Positions 21,982 through 33,493 of a DNA stretch of 64,000 nt are shown here, in pieces. The translations under genes were made by a program, and so were the position numbers. Source of the DNA: Volutella citrinella (taxonomy: Eukaryota; Ascomycota; Sordariomycetes; Hypocreales; Nectriaceae); the NCBI GenBank assembly GCA_034401135.1, contig JAWZSP010000002.1, positions 4,774,001 to 4,838,000 of the forward strand. The letters are read 5' to 3'. Positions within the stretch are counted from its first letter, which is position 1, and the number at the start of each line of letters is the position of its first letter. Under the pieces are notes generated by a model, which did not search any database, was not told the origin of the DNA, and saw only the letters and a list, made by a program, of their open reading frames with translations.

Positions 21982-23396
21982 GTTGGTGATGAGTTGATGT
22001 GTCCCACTCCGGGGATGAGTCTAGATGACTTGCCAGAATGGATGTTGAGAGAAACGAATGAATACAAAAGAGAGAAACAGACGGGGGGCAGGGCCGGGAG
22101 AAGGCCCCATTATATGCACCTTGCGTTATGCTGTTGGTTCTGTCCAAATTCCATTTCTGGTCGACCTGCTGCATGCGAGATGGGGGCCGTTGGTGATTGT
22201 AGAAGCGCGCACGATCCTGAAGCGCCAGGGAGGGGTTAATTTGGGTTCTCTGATTGGGCTGTCCACTGCTAGTGGACCGATTCCCGCATCAAGGCGTTTC
22301 AGAGCGCTGAGAGGTGCGATCCGATTGGTCCAGCTGGCGGGCCGAAACTACGCGCATCCAAGTTGGGTTAGCTGGAGGATCGGGAGGCGATATGGACCAA
22401 TCAGATGCTTAGTTGCTGTTTAAAGAAGCCAATCATCGGTAAGACTATGGGGCAGGAAGAACCTTAGATCTCGTTAATGAAACTAAGAGCCTTCGACTAA
22501 ACAGCTCATCAGAGGCATTACAGAAAGCGAGTCGGTTCTTGGTACTGAAGTGAGAGTTATAGTAGTTGAGAGAATGGACGTCTACCCGCTTGCTGTGCAA
22601 AACAGCCGGACAGACTGAGCCAGGAAGGCGAGCCAATGCATCGCTTCCTGCTCATCTCAACTGCTGCCATGCTGGGAAGAACAAATGGTTGGCATGCGCT
22701 GGACCACTGGCATCAATAATCCCTAGTCGAGGTTGCACCATTTCTCGACAGCGGCGAGTGAAGCAGATCATGTGCCTCACAGCCGTGGGGGCGAAGAGTG
22801 CAACAAGGCGTTGGTCCAACATGTTGGTCCATTCGCATGACTAGCGGCATCCAAACCTTCGCATTTACAGGGGGGTGCATGCGCCGCTGTTGGTTCGCGA
22901 CGACATCAACGTGCGGGCAGGGACATGGATCTGGTGACAGCCCTATGAGCCACGATGGTGGGATTGTTACAGGGCCCGCACCAACAACATGAATTGGACG
23001 TCCAAGCACCAGACAACGGACCTTTGGAAGACTGGTTTCGACAGAAAGCTGGGGCGGAGCCGCCAGCAATTTGGGCCCAGGTATTGCCATGGTTCGCCAG
23101 AGCTGATTTAGTCGAGCGAGGCACCGTGCACCATCACGTGCATGCTATGCATGGATGTTTATAGAACGTTTCATATTCACAAGAACCGACGACCGTCTAA
23201 GTGTAATGCGTATATAAGCTTGCCCTGAGAACAATTATACAAAATACAAAAAAACAAGAGGCGTTAGACCCTTTTCGACAGCTGGCCGATTCCAGAGCCA
23301 CGCAAGAATAGACAAAAAAATAACAGGAAAAAGCACATGACTCCATGGTATATACACGTCTAGCATCGTTCAACAACTCCGCCTTAGGAGGCAGAC
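21982..23396. other. Intergenic region, 1.4 kb, with CCAAT boxes
   Basis: The first 460 bases are the promoter side of the DUF3176 gene. They hold at least three CCAAT-type boxes: ATTGG near 22251, GATTGGTCC near 22323, and GGACCAATC near 22394, the last two forming an inverted pair. An E-box palindrome CACGTG lies at 23135-23140. Bases 23200-23396 are AT-rich and probably the 3' untranslated region of the secreted-protein gene. I found no gene here. Confidence 0.5.
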
Positions 23397-24272
23397 TTAG
23401 GCAAGGTTGAACCACTTGTTCCAGTTCTCAGTTCGGAAAGCGCAGGTCTGGATCTGGCGGGTATCCTTGGCCCAGTAGGCCTTGTCGTCCATGGTGTAAC
23501 CCTCGCCGTCGCCGAGAGTCTGGATGAGCGTGTTCTCGTGCGTAGCCTTGGTCTGCTCGTCGTTCCAGCAGATGTAGACGTTGTTGCAAGGCCAGGTGTT
23601 GCAGCCGCTCATGGGGAACTGAGCCTTCTCGGGGAACATCTGCTTGACGCCGTCCCAATCCTTGCGCTGGTTTTTCTCGGAAGACACATCAAAGTAGTGG
23701 GCGCCGGCATAGCCGTTGCACTTGATCTCGCCCATCATACCAGTGACGCTGGTGTCCTTGACGGAGGGCTCAAAAGCCTGGTAGTTACCCTCCCAGCCGT
23801 AGGGGAAGGTGTAGGGGTAGTCCTTGCCGGGGCCGACTTCGATGGGGTCAAGATACTTGGATCCCGTGTTCAGACCAGGGGTGAAGACAATCTTGCGCGT
23901 CTTCTTGTCGAGGGTGCGGAACTTGACGGTGGCGCCCTTCTCTCCGGCGCCGGGGTCAGTGTAGCCGTCGTTGTTGCCGCCGCCGGTGCTGGGGACGGAG
24001 CTGGAGCTGGCAGCAGGGGGGGCGGGGGGGGCAACGTAGACGGAGGTGGTGGTGGCGGCAGGGGTGGCCGCGACGGTGGTGGGCCCCTTGGGCACAGAGA
24101 GCCCAGCAATATTCACCTCGTTGTTCACAGCCTTGGCAGCAGCAGGAGCAGTGGTAGGCTTAGAGCCAGCCGGGACGTGAACGGTCTGAGTGATGACCTG
24201 GGTGACGACCACGGGAGCGGCCGACACGTAAGAGGCGAGAAGCAGCAGAGCTGCGGAAGAGGAGAAATGCAT
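23397..24272 (-). CDS. Secreted protein, possibly DNase1/Bys1-like wall protein
   Basis: Intronless, 291 residues. A clear signal peptide (MHFSSSAALLLLASYVSA, cleaved near residue 18) is followed by VVTQVITQTVHV, a Pro/Thr/Ala/Ser-rich linker (to about residue 105), and a compact C-terminal domain with five cysteines. That domain has a beta-rich look (VKFRTLDKKTRKIVFTPG, FPYGWEGNYQAF, MMGEIKCNGYAGAHYFDVS) that I associate with fungal proteins loosely annotated as 'DNase1 protein' or with thaumatin-like Bys1/Asp f 4-type wall proteins. That assignment is from memory and weak; no nuclease motif is visible. The linker suggests O-mannosylation and a cell-surface location. Its upstream region is unusually long. 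Confidence 0.75.
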   Translation of the reverse strand: MHFSSSAALLLLASYVSAAPVVVTQVITQTVHVPAGSKPTTAPAAAKAVNNEVNIAGLSVPKGPTTVAATPAATTTSVYVAPPAPPAASSSSVPSTGGGNNDGYTDPGAGEKGATVKFRTLDKKTRKIVFTPGLNTGSKYLDPIEVGPGKDYPYTFPYGWEGNYQAFEPSVKDTSVTGMMGEIKCNGYAGAHYFDVSSEKNQRKDWDGVKQMFPEKAQFPMSGCNTWPCNNVYICWNDEQTKATHENTLIQTLGDGEGYTMDDKAYWAKDTRQIQTCAFRTENWNKWFNLA

Positions 24273-27200
24273 CTTGAAAATGGGGTTTCTAAAATTGGTT
24301 GGATATGCGAATTGCAGGTTTGTTCAGTGAAGCCGTGCGGGCGTAGGTAGCTGTAGAGCTGTAATCTTGTTGTTGTTGTTCTAGATACGTAGATCGAATC
24401 GTCGAGGAGCCCGGCTCGTCGTCGTAAACGTCGTCGTCGAGAAGATAGTGATACTGGTGATGGAAAAAAAGAGAGTGTACAGTACTCAAGGTGTCGGTCA
24501 CCGAGAGCCAAGTTGAGAACAGCACCAGAGAGAGAGCGTGTGGGTTGAATCAAGATCCGAAAACCTCCACCGGCGAGGATGTCCGGGGACGAAGGGTTTT
24601 ATTACGAACGGCCACCACTACTACCAGTCAGCCACCCCTTTGGGCTTGACGGCAAGCAGCACAGAAGCGAGAGGGGGGAGGCTCCACGGGCAAGATTGGC
24701 ATCGGCTCACCAATTCTACATCTGCCCAACCCCGTGGCGTGCAGGGCATTGGACTTGGAGATTGGCTCGCTCGGCCACGGAACCCCTGGCTAGTCCCCAA
24801 GTCCGCTGGGGGGCAGCTGCAAGCCCAGTGCCCTTCCTCGGACCTGCAAACAGGCAGCTCGCGTTCCTGAAACTAGCCGGTCGGGACGGGGTGCGCCACG
24901 GTGCGCCGTCGCCTCCTCATCCTCAGGTACGGGTGCGCCATTCGCAGGACGGCAGCAGCGGTAGGTGGGCAGAATCCAATCCCGACCCAGGGCACGTCGA
25001 GACTGACGAGGGCCAAGACGAGGGCCCAAGCTTGCGGCGAGATGGGGCCCTGCAAGGGGCTCCCCTGCTACGCCGGGCCATGCATCAAGTGGGCCCGTCG
25101 CTGAACCTCACGAACCAACAGCGACCCGAGGAGTCGACGGGTGCACCGTAAGCAGCTAGCGTCGTCCGTCCCAATCCTCCGAGCCCCTATTGAGGTTTTC
25201 TGGAGCCCAGGGCCCCTGTCAAGGACTCCAGGGCAGCTCCCAGCGCATGGCTGACGCATCGGGCCATTCGTCAGGGGAGCCAATGGGGCCCCTGTCCCGC
25301 ATGCGTGGTCGCCCATCGGGGCCTCCCAGCGCAGTGGCAAGGCTGCTGGGAGCGAAAGCTGCAGCGCCAGAATCCTTCGCCTGGCATTTAGTAGCACACA
25401 TACCTCCAGATATAGATGATGACTATCCTTCGCCTAGAAAAAAGACTATCGTAAGAGGCGGAGTGCCTTTTTGTTTTGGAAAGGTCTCAACGGGGATCCT
25501 GCGCGTCTCAGCGACGGCGCTCCTCTGGCGTCGCTCCAGGGCCCCATCCTCCAGCGCATCCTGTCCCCTACAGTGTGCTGCAGACTGTATCCGCAGCTGC
25601 ATCCATGGATTCGCATGGCCTGCCAGCCGATCCCAATCTGTGCCCGTCGCCTTCTCGTCCACCAGCAGCGCACCGCTCGCGTCCCATTAGCGCTTCCTGG
25701 GCATAAGCCCGCCATGCCCTCCTCGGTGCTAGGCCCTGGGTCTCACTCCGTTCCCCTCGTCGCTTCCCAGCCTTCGCCAGAGCAAGCCACGCGTCGCCTC
25801 GCCCCAGCCATTGGCCAGTTCCGCAAGATGAGTGATATTGCCCTAGCGCCCAGTCCGCCGTCTGGGCTGCCTGCGCACTAAACCGCGTAGCGTCTGCCCG
25901 GCTGGCTTGCTACGGGACGGTGCGAGGTCGTTTTTGTTGTTTTTGCGGCCCCCCTCGGTCAATCAAACAAACCTGGACACTCGGCGCCGCCACACGCAAC
26001 TGCCGCTAATTAGGCCCATCTTCATCTGCGCCGACACTTCATCAGGCAGACTTCTGGACGCCGTAATCACAGCTGCATCCATACTGCGTAATTGATTAAT
26101 TAGAGTCGTCTCTGCTGATGACCCCAAGAAATAAATCAACCCAATCCTCCCGACCTTGGCGCCGCAGAGGCCACCTCCACTCTGGAGTAGTCTTGACAGG
26201 CTGACTGACTGTCGACATGAGAAACGTAATTACTCCATGCACGCCGAGCTGACGGTGGCTCCGACCGCCACATGCCCCGTGCAGAAGCAATACGGCACGC
26301 CCGACTTGACCGACCCTGCACGCATAGCATAAGCTGCCGGGTTACCCAGCTATTAGGCCAGGGGAGCGACCAGGAGCCCAGTAAGACTGCACGGAGTAGA
26401 ACTGTGCAGCCTCGAAAGGGGCCGTTTGCGCATGTTTATGCAGGGGGGTTTGTGCACGACGCCAAGGACTCGCCTGTGATGCTGATCCATCTCACCGCAA
26501 CACACCAAGGAGGACCGCCTGATGAAAAATCTGTGAAACATGAATGGCCTAGAATGAAGGATTGCAGGAAATCGTGGAGCTAGGATTTCACGGTCCAGGC
26601 TTGTGTAGAGGATGCGGCACATCGAGATGAGCTGTTTTCTACTTTATTCGCGGCTCTACAAACAGTCAGGTGCACAAGACGCTACCCTACAACACGGAAT
26701 TGCGCATCTCGCGCATCAATGCTTGCATCTGGAGGCACGAAACAAGGCAATATTACGCCACTTGAATCATCATTTCTTCGCTTAAAAAAATCCCCATCGA
26801 TAAAGTTGGCTGTTGGTCTAAATTCGGATGGGGGAGCGGCGGGGAATCCCATCTGCCGTGGTCGATGCCATCCAAAAATATCTAGCTCCAGCTTTTAGCG
26901 GCTCTCGGGGACCTAACCCATCATCACCTCATCATTGCCCGCGTGTTCCCTAGTGCTCCTCCCTCGGACCCCAACTATCATCCTTTGCCCGGTATACGCG
27001 CATCATTGCGATATTTTACTGAGACATCGGCTTAAGTGAGATCCGTAAGCTGAGCTGCATGTCGCTGCGTCCAACCATTCCAAGACGGGGTGAGGGCAAC
27101 TCAAGTCAGCCTTGGCGAATTCGGGGCTCGGAACCTCCATTTCCGCCTTATTTGACCAGTACTCGGGTATATTCGCCAAGGAGCCTAGTAGAATATCATC

Positions 27201-27789
27201 TACTCGAATAGCAATCAGCGTTTGAAAGGATGGTACAACAGACAGCGTTTCGCATGTCACGTGATAGACCAGATGACCTGGGAAAGTGCGCGTCCGCAAC
27301 TGTCTGGTGCTTGTCAGCCATGCACAGAATTCTCCCCACCTCAAGATCCCTGCTCAAGACCGCCCCAACTACATACAAGGATGGCGATTGTAAATACGAG
27401 GAGTTCCGCCACTTTATCTTCCCACTTTCCAATACTCCATCATACTAGACCCTTCCATGCAGCTTTGCTTACGAAATAGTCTGCACGAGTTCCAACTGAC
27501 GTCGTCAAAATTCTGACTGTATGCGAGATACCAGGGCGAGGAGGCCGGGTTCATGTTATTATCGTGCGTTGTCTCTTGGGCTCAAATCAATCACAGCGTC
27601 CGATGGGCGCCACTCCAGCCGGATGACGTGGGCTGGAATACTTCAAGGCAATCTTCCATCACGTAGCGATTTTTCCAAGTTGTTCCTGTCTATTAATTCA
27701 CGCTCATGTGCATAATTGAATCTATACGGCTGGAATTTGGTAGCTCTATCTAATGGCTGGAGGAGCCTTGTACTAGACTACAGGGTACT
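24273..27789. other. 3.5-kb gene-poor region
   Basis: Lies upstream of the secreted-protein gene and downstream of the broken NLR. Bases 24540-25900 are GC-rich with several open frames over 70 codons on both strands, but none shows a domain, plausible composition or consistent splicing; I treat them as chance. GGTGCGCC occurs three times within 24889-24940. A TCACGTGA palindrome is at 27257-27264. Bases 26600-27789 are of mixed composition. It could be an extended promoter, hold an unrecognised non-coding transcript, or be decayed sequence. Confidence 0.5.
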
Positions 27790-30751
27790 TCATCCCGAGC
27801 CGGAGTCATCAAGTAACCTGGCAAAATGGCTGAACAAGTAGGCAATGGAATTGGGTATGGAAGGGTCGGCACCGGCATCGATTAGTGCCTGTAGTCGTGG
27901 CCCAATTTGAATGGCCGGCGAATTGATCTCCAGCCACTCATATAGGTTGGCATAACTTGTCCCACTTTTATCCGTATGGACGTTCCGTGTGTTTATATCC
28001 ACCTTCATATCCTGCAATAGCTGCAGTGCCTCATAAAAAGTACCCTCGTCTCGGAACTTGGCGGTGTAAAATAGTAGATGCCACCAACGACCAGTGATGC
28101 GAGCGTGCCACTTGAAATGCAGGTCCCGGGCGAGTTGGATATGCCCAGATTGAAAAGCGTTGGTAATAGGAAGCTTGTTCCAAAGACTGGGACGATTGAC
28201 GTCCCAATCGCACTCGTCAATCAGGAAGTGGCAGGCGTCCTTGTTTCCATTTGCTGCTACCCGCGTGAGGGCATGACTCTTACCAAGGCCGCCGCGCTGT
28301 TGCTGCTTCAACCACTTTTGGACGCGCTTGTTAGCAACCAGTTCTCTCCATGTGTCTGGCCTGCAGTAAGACATCGCCTCGTCAAACGGAGTTTTGCCAT
28401 CGTCATTGACACTGCATGGGTCAGCACCTGCCTCAAGCAGCATCAGCCCAATATTGTCGTAACCATAGGAGAATGCGCAACTGAGAGCCGTGTCTCCATA
28501 CGGCCCGAACCTGAAGTCGACATCGCGACAATACGTGATGCCACGGCCGTGAAGATGCACATACCATTGCCGCAGACACGTGAAGTTTTGGCTTCGCCTG
28601 TTTGCCAGCCACCATTGCACCAAGTTCTCCAGTCCACGGAAGCAAGCTATATAAAGCAACGACGGATCCGACAGTGGGTTTTTGCTGCCCGGCAAAATGT
28701 TGTGTGCGCGGGGGAAGCGCGATGTCATGTATCCTGACTGTGTCCTAAAGAAGCCCTTGTGCCGCTCCATTACTCGGTCTAGCGCCCCTGCGTCCAACTC
28801 CCTAAAATGCACAGCCCGGTAGAGAAGGGCATAGGCGGCTAACGGGTATGCTGCAAATTGTGCATTGTCTTGTTCGCTGTTACAAGAAAACCATTGTTCT
28901 TCTTCTATGCAGTCCAACGCTGGCATTGACTCAAGACTGGCCAAAAGACAGTTCACCATCGACTCATGGAGCTCGGGAACCGTTATCGACAGGCTTGACT
29001 TCTTGATGTGGTCTTTGGCGCTTTGGTGGAGGAAAGTGACACCCATCCGCCAATAGTCGACTTCTTTCTCCTCCTGTATTTCAGGTTTTCTGTCACACTT
29101 CCATAGCCGGGGAAGGTTTTCGGTAATTTGCAGAAGGTGCCCGCAAGATTTGATTAGTTCACAAAGCTTCCTTTCCCGGCTCACGAGTTCTGTGCCCTGC
29201 AAGTTGAGCGCTTCACAGAGCTCGGGAACCCTGAGTGGACGGTACGCCACTGAAATCCAGCCCATCATCTGCTTGACCTCGTTTCGCTTCGCCCCATCCA
29301 TCTCTCTTAGGATCCGGTCATAGAGCTCGCCTAAGCCCGATGGAAGATGTTCTAGCACCACCTCAATTTCCCCGCTTGGCTTGCTCCTCAAATCTCGGGC
29401 CATGAAGTTGACCCAGAGGAAAGTATTCTCAGACTTTTTCTTGAATGCTGTCTCAATGAGACTGCCCAGCCTCTCGCCTAGCTGGTTTCTCTCTGTGAGC
29501 ACTCGCACCTGTTGCGAGATGAAGCGGTCAACGTCTTGCCGCCTGGCTTCCATTTCCTCTAACTTGATGTGCAAAAACGACTTGAGCGACATTTCAATGT
29601 CAAGCGGAAAGCGTCTGCTGACACAGACAAGTTTCATCTTGTCACTGATTGGGCCGCTGCCATTTTCCCCCATCATCTCTAGTTTCTGCAAAAGATGATC
29701 CAACGAGCCGGTCTGACATTCGTCGAGCCCATCGAGGACGCAATAGATTGTCGAGGCCTCAAGATTGGAGACCATTGTGGTAAAAATATCCCAGAGCGTG
29801 TGAAATGATTTACTGAACATCTTGCTGCCCTCTAGCTTCCATTGAGGCATTAGAAGATCGATAAGTGTTGGCTGGCACTTGAGCAGCTGTAGCATCAACC
29901 CTCGCATGACATTGACAGAACTGTTTCGGCTGCTTTCCTTGTTGTCGCAGAAGAAGTAGATGGCCTCAATATCCGCCTGCTTTTCAGCTAGGTATTCGAA
30001 ATGCTGTGATAGAAAGATGGATAGGTACGTCTTGCCCATCCCGGGATACGCCGAAATTCATAACAGATGAGGAGATTCGGCATCCCATTGCCTGAAAAGC
30101 TTTTCGGCGAGAATCCACTGGCAGGTTCCCTCACAGATGCCTCCTTTGGCGCTGATGATAGCTTGTCGATCTTCCCATGGGTTGGTAACTCGAAACGCCC
30201 AGCGACATCGATCCTCGTCACTGCCAGGCATATAAGTCGATCTCACATCATTTCGGCTCCCAAAGCTCTGAGTGATCTCAGTGCTCCTATTCCTGGGCTT
30301 GTATCAGTGCAAATCCTAGAAAGGTACGAAATTACTTGCAGATTCTTGAGCGTTGCCTTTGCTATCAGGCTTGTTTTAATACGTTCCAGTTGTCGTCAAA
30401 GAGGTCCTGGATCTCTTTATATTTGACCTCTGAAACGACACCCCTCCAGAGTCTTCGGGCAACATGGTCACATCGTGTGGTTTTGATCTTTTCCAGCTCG
30501 CACTCGAGATTCCTGCCCACTTTACCGCCGTTTTGGACAAGGCCGACCACGTCTTGATGGTCGCGGAGTTGTGGATTATTTTCGATGTCACAAAGAATAC
30601 CTCGGAGGGTCTCTATCTCATCCAGCCACCGGGGAATTTGTTCGGGCGCCCCTTTGTAGTGCGTCCTGATGGCGTTGCCGAGTTCGATAATTTTCATGGC
30701 CGAGACTGCGAATTGGGCGCTGGCCGCCACAACGCCGACGACTTCAGTCAT
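27790..30751 (-). pseudogene. NLR-type STAND gene (SesA-like / NACHT / ankyrin), interrupted by stop
   Basis: Fungal NLRs sense non-self and can trigger cell death. Exon 1 (30751-30383) encodes a helical SesA-like N-terminal domain (MTEVVGVVAASAQFAV...). A second exon from 30297 carries NPWEDRQAIISAKGG and CQWILAEKLFRQWD, the usual run-up to NACHT, but ends in TGA at 30058-30060. Directly after it the same frame continues ISAYPGMGKTYL, the Walker A loop, for 749+ residues: Walker B YCVLDGLDECQ, the helical NACHT tail, and C-terminal ankyrin-like units (GDTALSCAFSYGYDNIGLMLLEAGADP). In relatives a Trp stands at the TGA position (LLW-I-x-G-x-P-G-x-GKT), so a single TGG-to-TGA change explains it. 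Exon 1 may also carry a frameshift near 30385. Read as written, the locus gives a ~202-residue fragment; a separate protein could start at 30039. Confidence 0.75.
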
Positions 30752-31110
30752 CTGAGCTATTAAGTATAACCGATGGGATATATTATGAAGAGAAATAGGC
30801 GATGTTGTCGAGTCCAGACGGGTTGGTATAGAGTGTGGTGATGGGGTGTTCGACGAGGGGGCAGTGAGGCAGTCAGATGAAGCTGTTTTCGTGATGATGA
30901 GTGAGAAAAGGCCGACCGCGTAATCTGCAACAGAGCCTCCCTTGCAGCACGTCACATGCCAGGTTGTGAGCCGTTGTACTACGTAGTAAAGGTTACACGG
31001 TTGGTCGCTGAGACAGGTCAGGATTTGACTCAGAGGCACCTCAAGCAACGATGGTATGTAACAGTTATGCACATGACGATACTGAATGGTCCAGGCCACG
31101 CGTATTGAAT
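30752..31110. other. Intergenic region, 359 bases
   Basis: Lies between the start of the NLR gene and the end of the Zn2Cys6 regulator gene, both on the minus strand. No feature recognised. Confidence 0.45.
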
Positions 31111-33493
31111 TCATCCTATCGAACTCTCAAAGTAATTCTCCAGGCCAGGAAGCGACGCCAAGTCTGCAAAATTGGTAGAAATAAACTCCGGCATCAGGCT
31201 CATATCGTCCGGATGAAGCGACTGCTGTCCCGGACTACTCTCCGACGCCCAACCCAAGACCGGAAAGACCTGATCGTGCTGCATCGGCCCCGGCTCAGCC
31301 TGCATCGCCACCCAGTTCCTGAACTCGTTGTACCCAGCGCCCCCCAGCGACGGACTCTCCCCCTGGCTTACACCCAACTTAGCCAGCGCCAGCTCCAGGA
31401 TCTCGAGCCCCCGCTTCTCAGAGCTCTTTGCAAAGACGCCGCCCGACATGATCTTGAGTAGCTCGAGCCCTTGGTCGCAGATGTCGCTAAAGTCTGCCGT
31501 CTTGGCGATGATGCGGCGCGACATGAGCGTCATGACGGCCGCGCAGCACGATGTGAACTCGGTGTATGAGGATTTGGAGAGACCAAAGTCGTCGTTTAGC
31601 TTTTGGCAGAGCTGGATGGATGTGATGGAGCTCTTGATGCATTCGTTGATGAGCGTGTTGCGAGCACTGACCCATTCGGGGTCGGAGTCTGAGCTGTCGA
31701 ATATGAATGAGCGGCCGATAAAGATGTGCGTTAGGTGATAAGTGAGTGCAAGGTGGATGTTTGATCGAAACAGAGGTTGTCCTGGGGTTAGGTCCTTGCA
31801 GTAGGTCTCGTCTGGTAGGCTTTCCCACCACCTCTCCAATGCCTGGCTGACGTTCAAGGCGTCTTTGGCTACTTGTCCGAGTTTGGACTTGTCCGCTTTC
31901 TTTATCATCAAGCTGAAGAATGTTAGCTCAGAGGCTCGATACAGCGCTATAGAACATACATGGTCTCGCGGGCATCCTCCATAATCTCGGTGAGGCTCTT
32001 TTGGGCCATCATGTTGTGGAAGACGTTGACCCGGTCGGATGGCTGGAGTTCAAGATAATCAACTGGCAGATCGGCGTTTATATCTGATCTCTGTATCGAT
32101 GCAGGACGACCATGCAATATCGAAACACGTCTATCACAGTCAGTAAGTACCACTCATATACTGTCGCCACAATGAGTCCGTATATTCGGACAGTGGCAGC
32201 AAGTTGTCGACTGAGTACTCACCTGTCTAGTGTATAAACAGTCCACCAAATCCTATTGCGAACCTCAATATCCTGCGTTTTGCTCCTCCGGCTTTTCAAG
32301 TGCATGTCGTTTTGTATTGCAATCTTTATTGCAATAGCATAATACCTATTGGCCAGTCCTGATGGATCTATCGGAAGAACATAGACACCCATCAAGATAA
32401 AAGCTTGCACGCTCTGTGGATCCCCAATCGTCAGCAGATCAGGGATTAGACCTGTTGCTTTTTGGTAAAAAGACAAGGCGAGAGCATCGTCTATCGCAGA
32501 CGTCACATTGACTTGTTCGCTATTCGACCGTCTTCCCTTGACTTGGGGGGCCAGATGTGCAAACTGTGTGCCAACACACAAGACCATGAGGGCGGTGCAG
32601 ACCCATGGCGCATCGGCAATTGTCAGGGCACTAGTCTGGGCGTAAAATTCGGAGAGGCGGCTGCGGACAGTGTCCTCATCGACGTAAAAATAATTAGTTT
32701 GTGAGACATTGAAGAATATGTCGAGCAGTATGGCTGTGACCTCGGCGGGTGGGAACAGTGAGACTGCGTCATGGACGATGTGGTTGCGGGAGAGTAACTG
32801 CTCAGCCGTTGCTACGCTCGCAGTTGGGTCCTGCAACATACATTAGCTGCAAGCATGCTATAGCCAGGATACAATAAAGCATACGGTATTAGGCCTTTCA
32901 AGACTGGAGCCTATCTTTTGCTGGATCTGGCGGGTAAAGTCTGAATGCGAAAACTCCTCGTAGGCTGTAAAGCATCAGCTGCCGCAGACACACGGGTTAT
33001 CCGACGGAACACACCTGGAAGAGAGCTCGGATCCTTTGTCCTGGTAAAGCTAGCAATCTCCTGGACTTCACTATCTCGCAGGGTCTGCGGCGGAGGTGTG
33101 CTCTCCTTCTCCGCTTCGAGAGTCGCCACAATCTCTTCTAGCTTCGACGGGCTAAAGTCGTCGACATTGGTAAAGTGCCGGACAATTGCCTCCAGGTTCC
33201 GGATCCGATCGATATCAAAGAATACCTTTGGGTCGATAGGCTCCGTGGCGGCCTGTGCCCGCTTTTCGGCAAGTCGTGCCTTTGTCCTCCGATATCTGTT
33301 TGTAAACAGGCATTCCCGGCTGAACTTGGTGCACCTATCGCAGGGGGTGCCGCCATTGCATTTCTCCTTGAGACGCCGACAGTTGTCACACCTGCCGGGT
33401 TAATTAGCCGTCCGTGCCCAAGGCCCGGTGATACGGTACTCTGGGGACTCACGCTCGCGTGGTCCTCCTCTTCTTCCGAACCGGCATGGTCAT
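31111..33493 (-). CDS. Zn2Cys6 transcription factor, candidate regulator of the 31-41 kb cluster
   Basis: Six exons (33493-33453, 33391-33015, 32964-32885, 32830-32223, 32130-31960, 31912-31111), about 692 residues, all junctions in phase. The N-terminus is basic (MTMPVRKKRRTTRA). An intron immediately before the first zinc-binding Cys joins to ACDNCRRLKEKCNGGTPCDRC...C, a full C-x2-C-x6-C-x5-C-x2-C-x6-C cluster. A fungal-specific TF domain follows (for example SFYQKATGL...IGDPQSVQAFILMGVYVL, then RIWWTVYTLDR and RVSILHGRPASI, the XlnR/Gal4-like regulatory region). Its own promoter contains five phased GTGCCGG-like elements, also found in front of neighbouring catabolic and transport genes. 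I infer that it regulates itself and the adjoining cluster; the binding itself is not shown. Confidence 0.9.

Noticed and set aside
24579..25690. Two plus-strand frames of 190 and 166 codons in the GC-rich gap
   Set aside because: Composition is Pro/Arg/Gly-biased as expected from GC-rich non-coding DNA; similar-sized frames exist on both strands; no domain or splice logic.
27003..27344. 113-codon minus-strand frame upstream of the NLR 3' end
   Set aside because: No recognised domain and no plausible connection by splicing to the NLR; too weak to call.
30058..30058. Interpreting the NLR stop as a repeat-induced point mutation
   Set aside because: The implied C-to-T change on the plus strand is in a CpC rather than CpA context and no surrounding enrichment of such changes is apparent.
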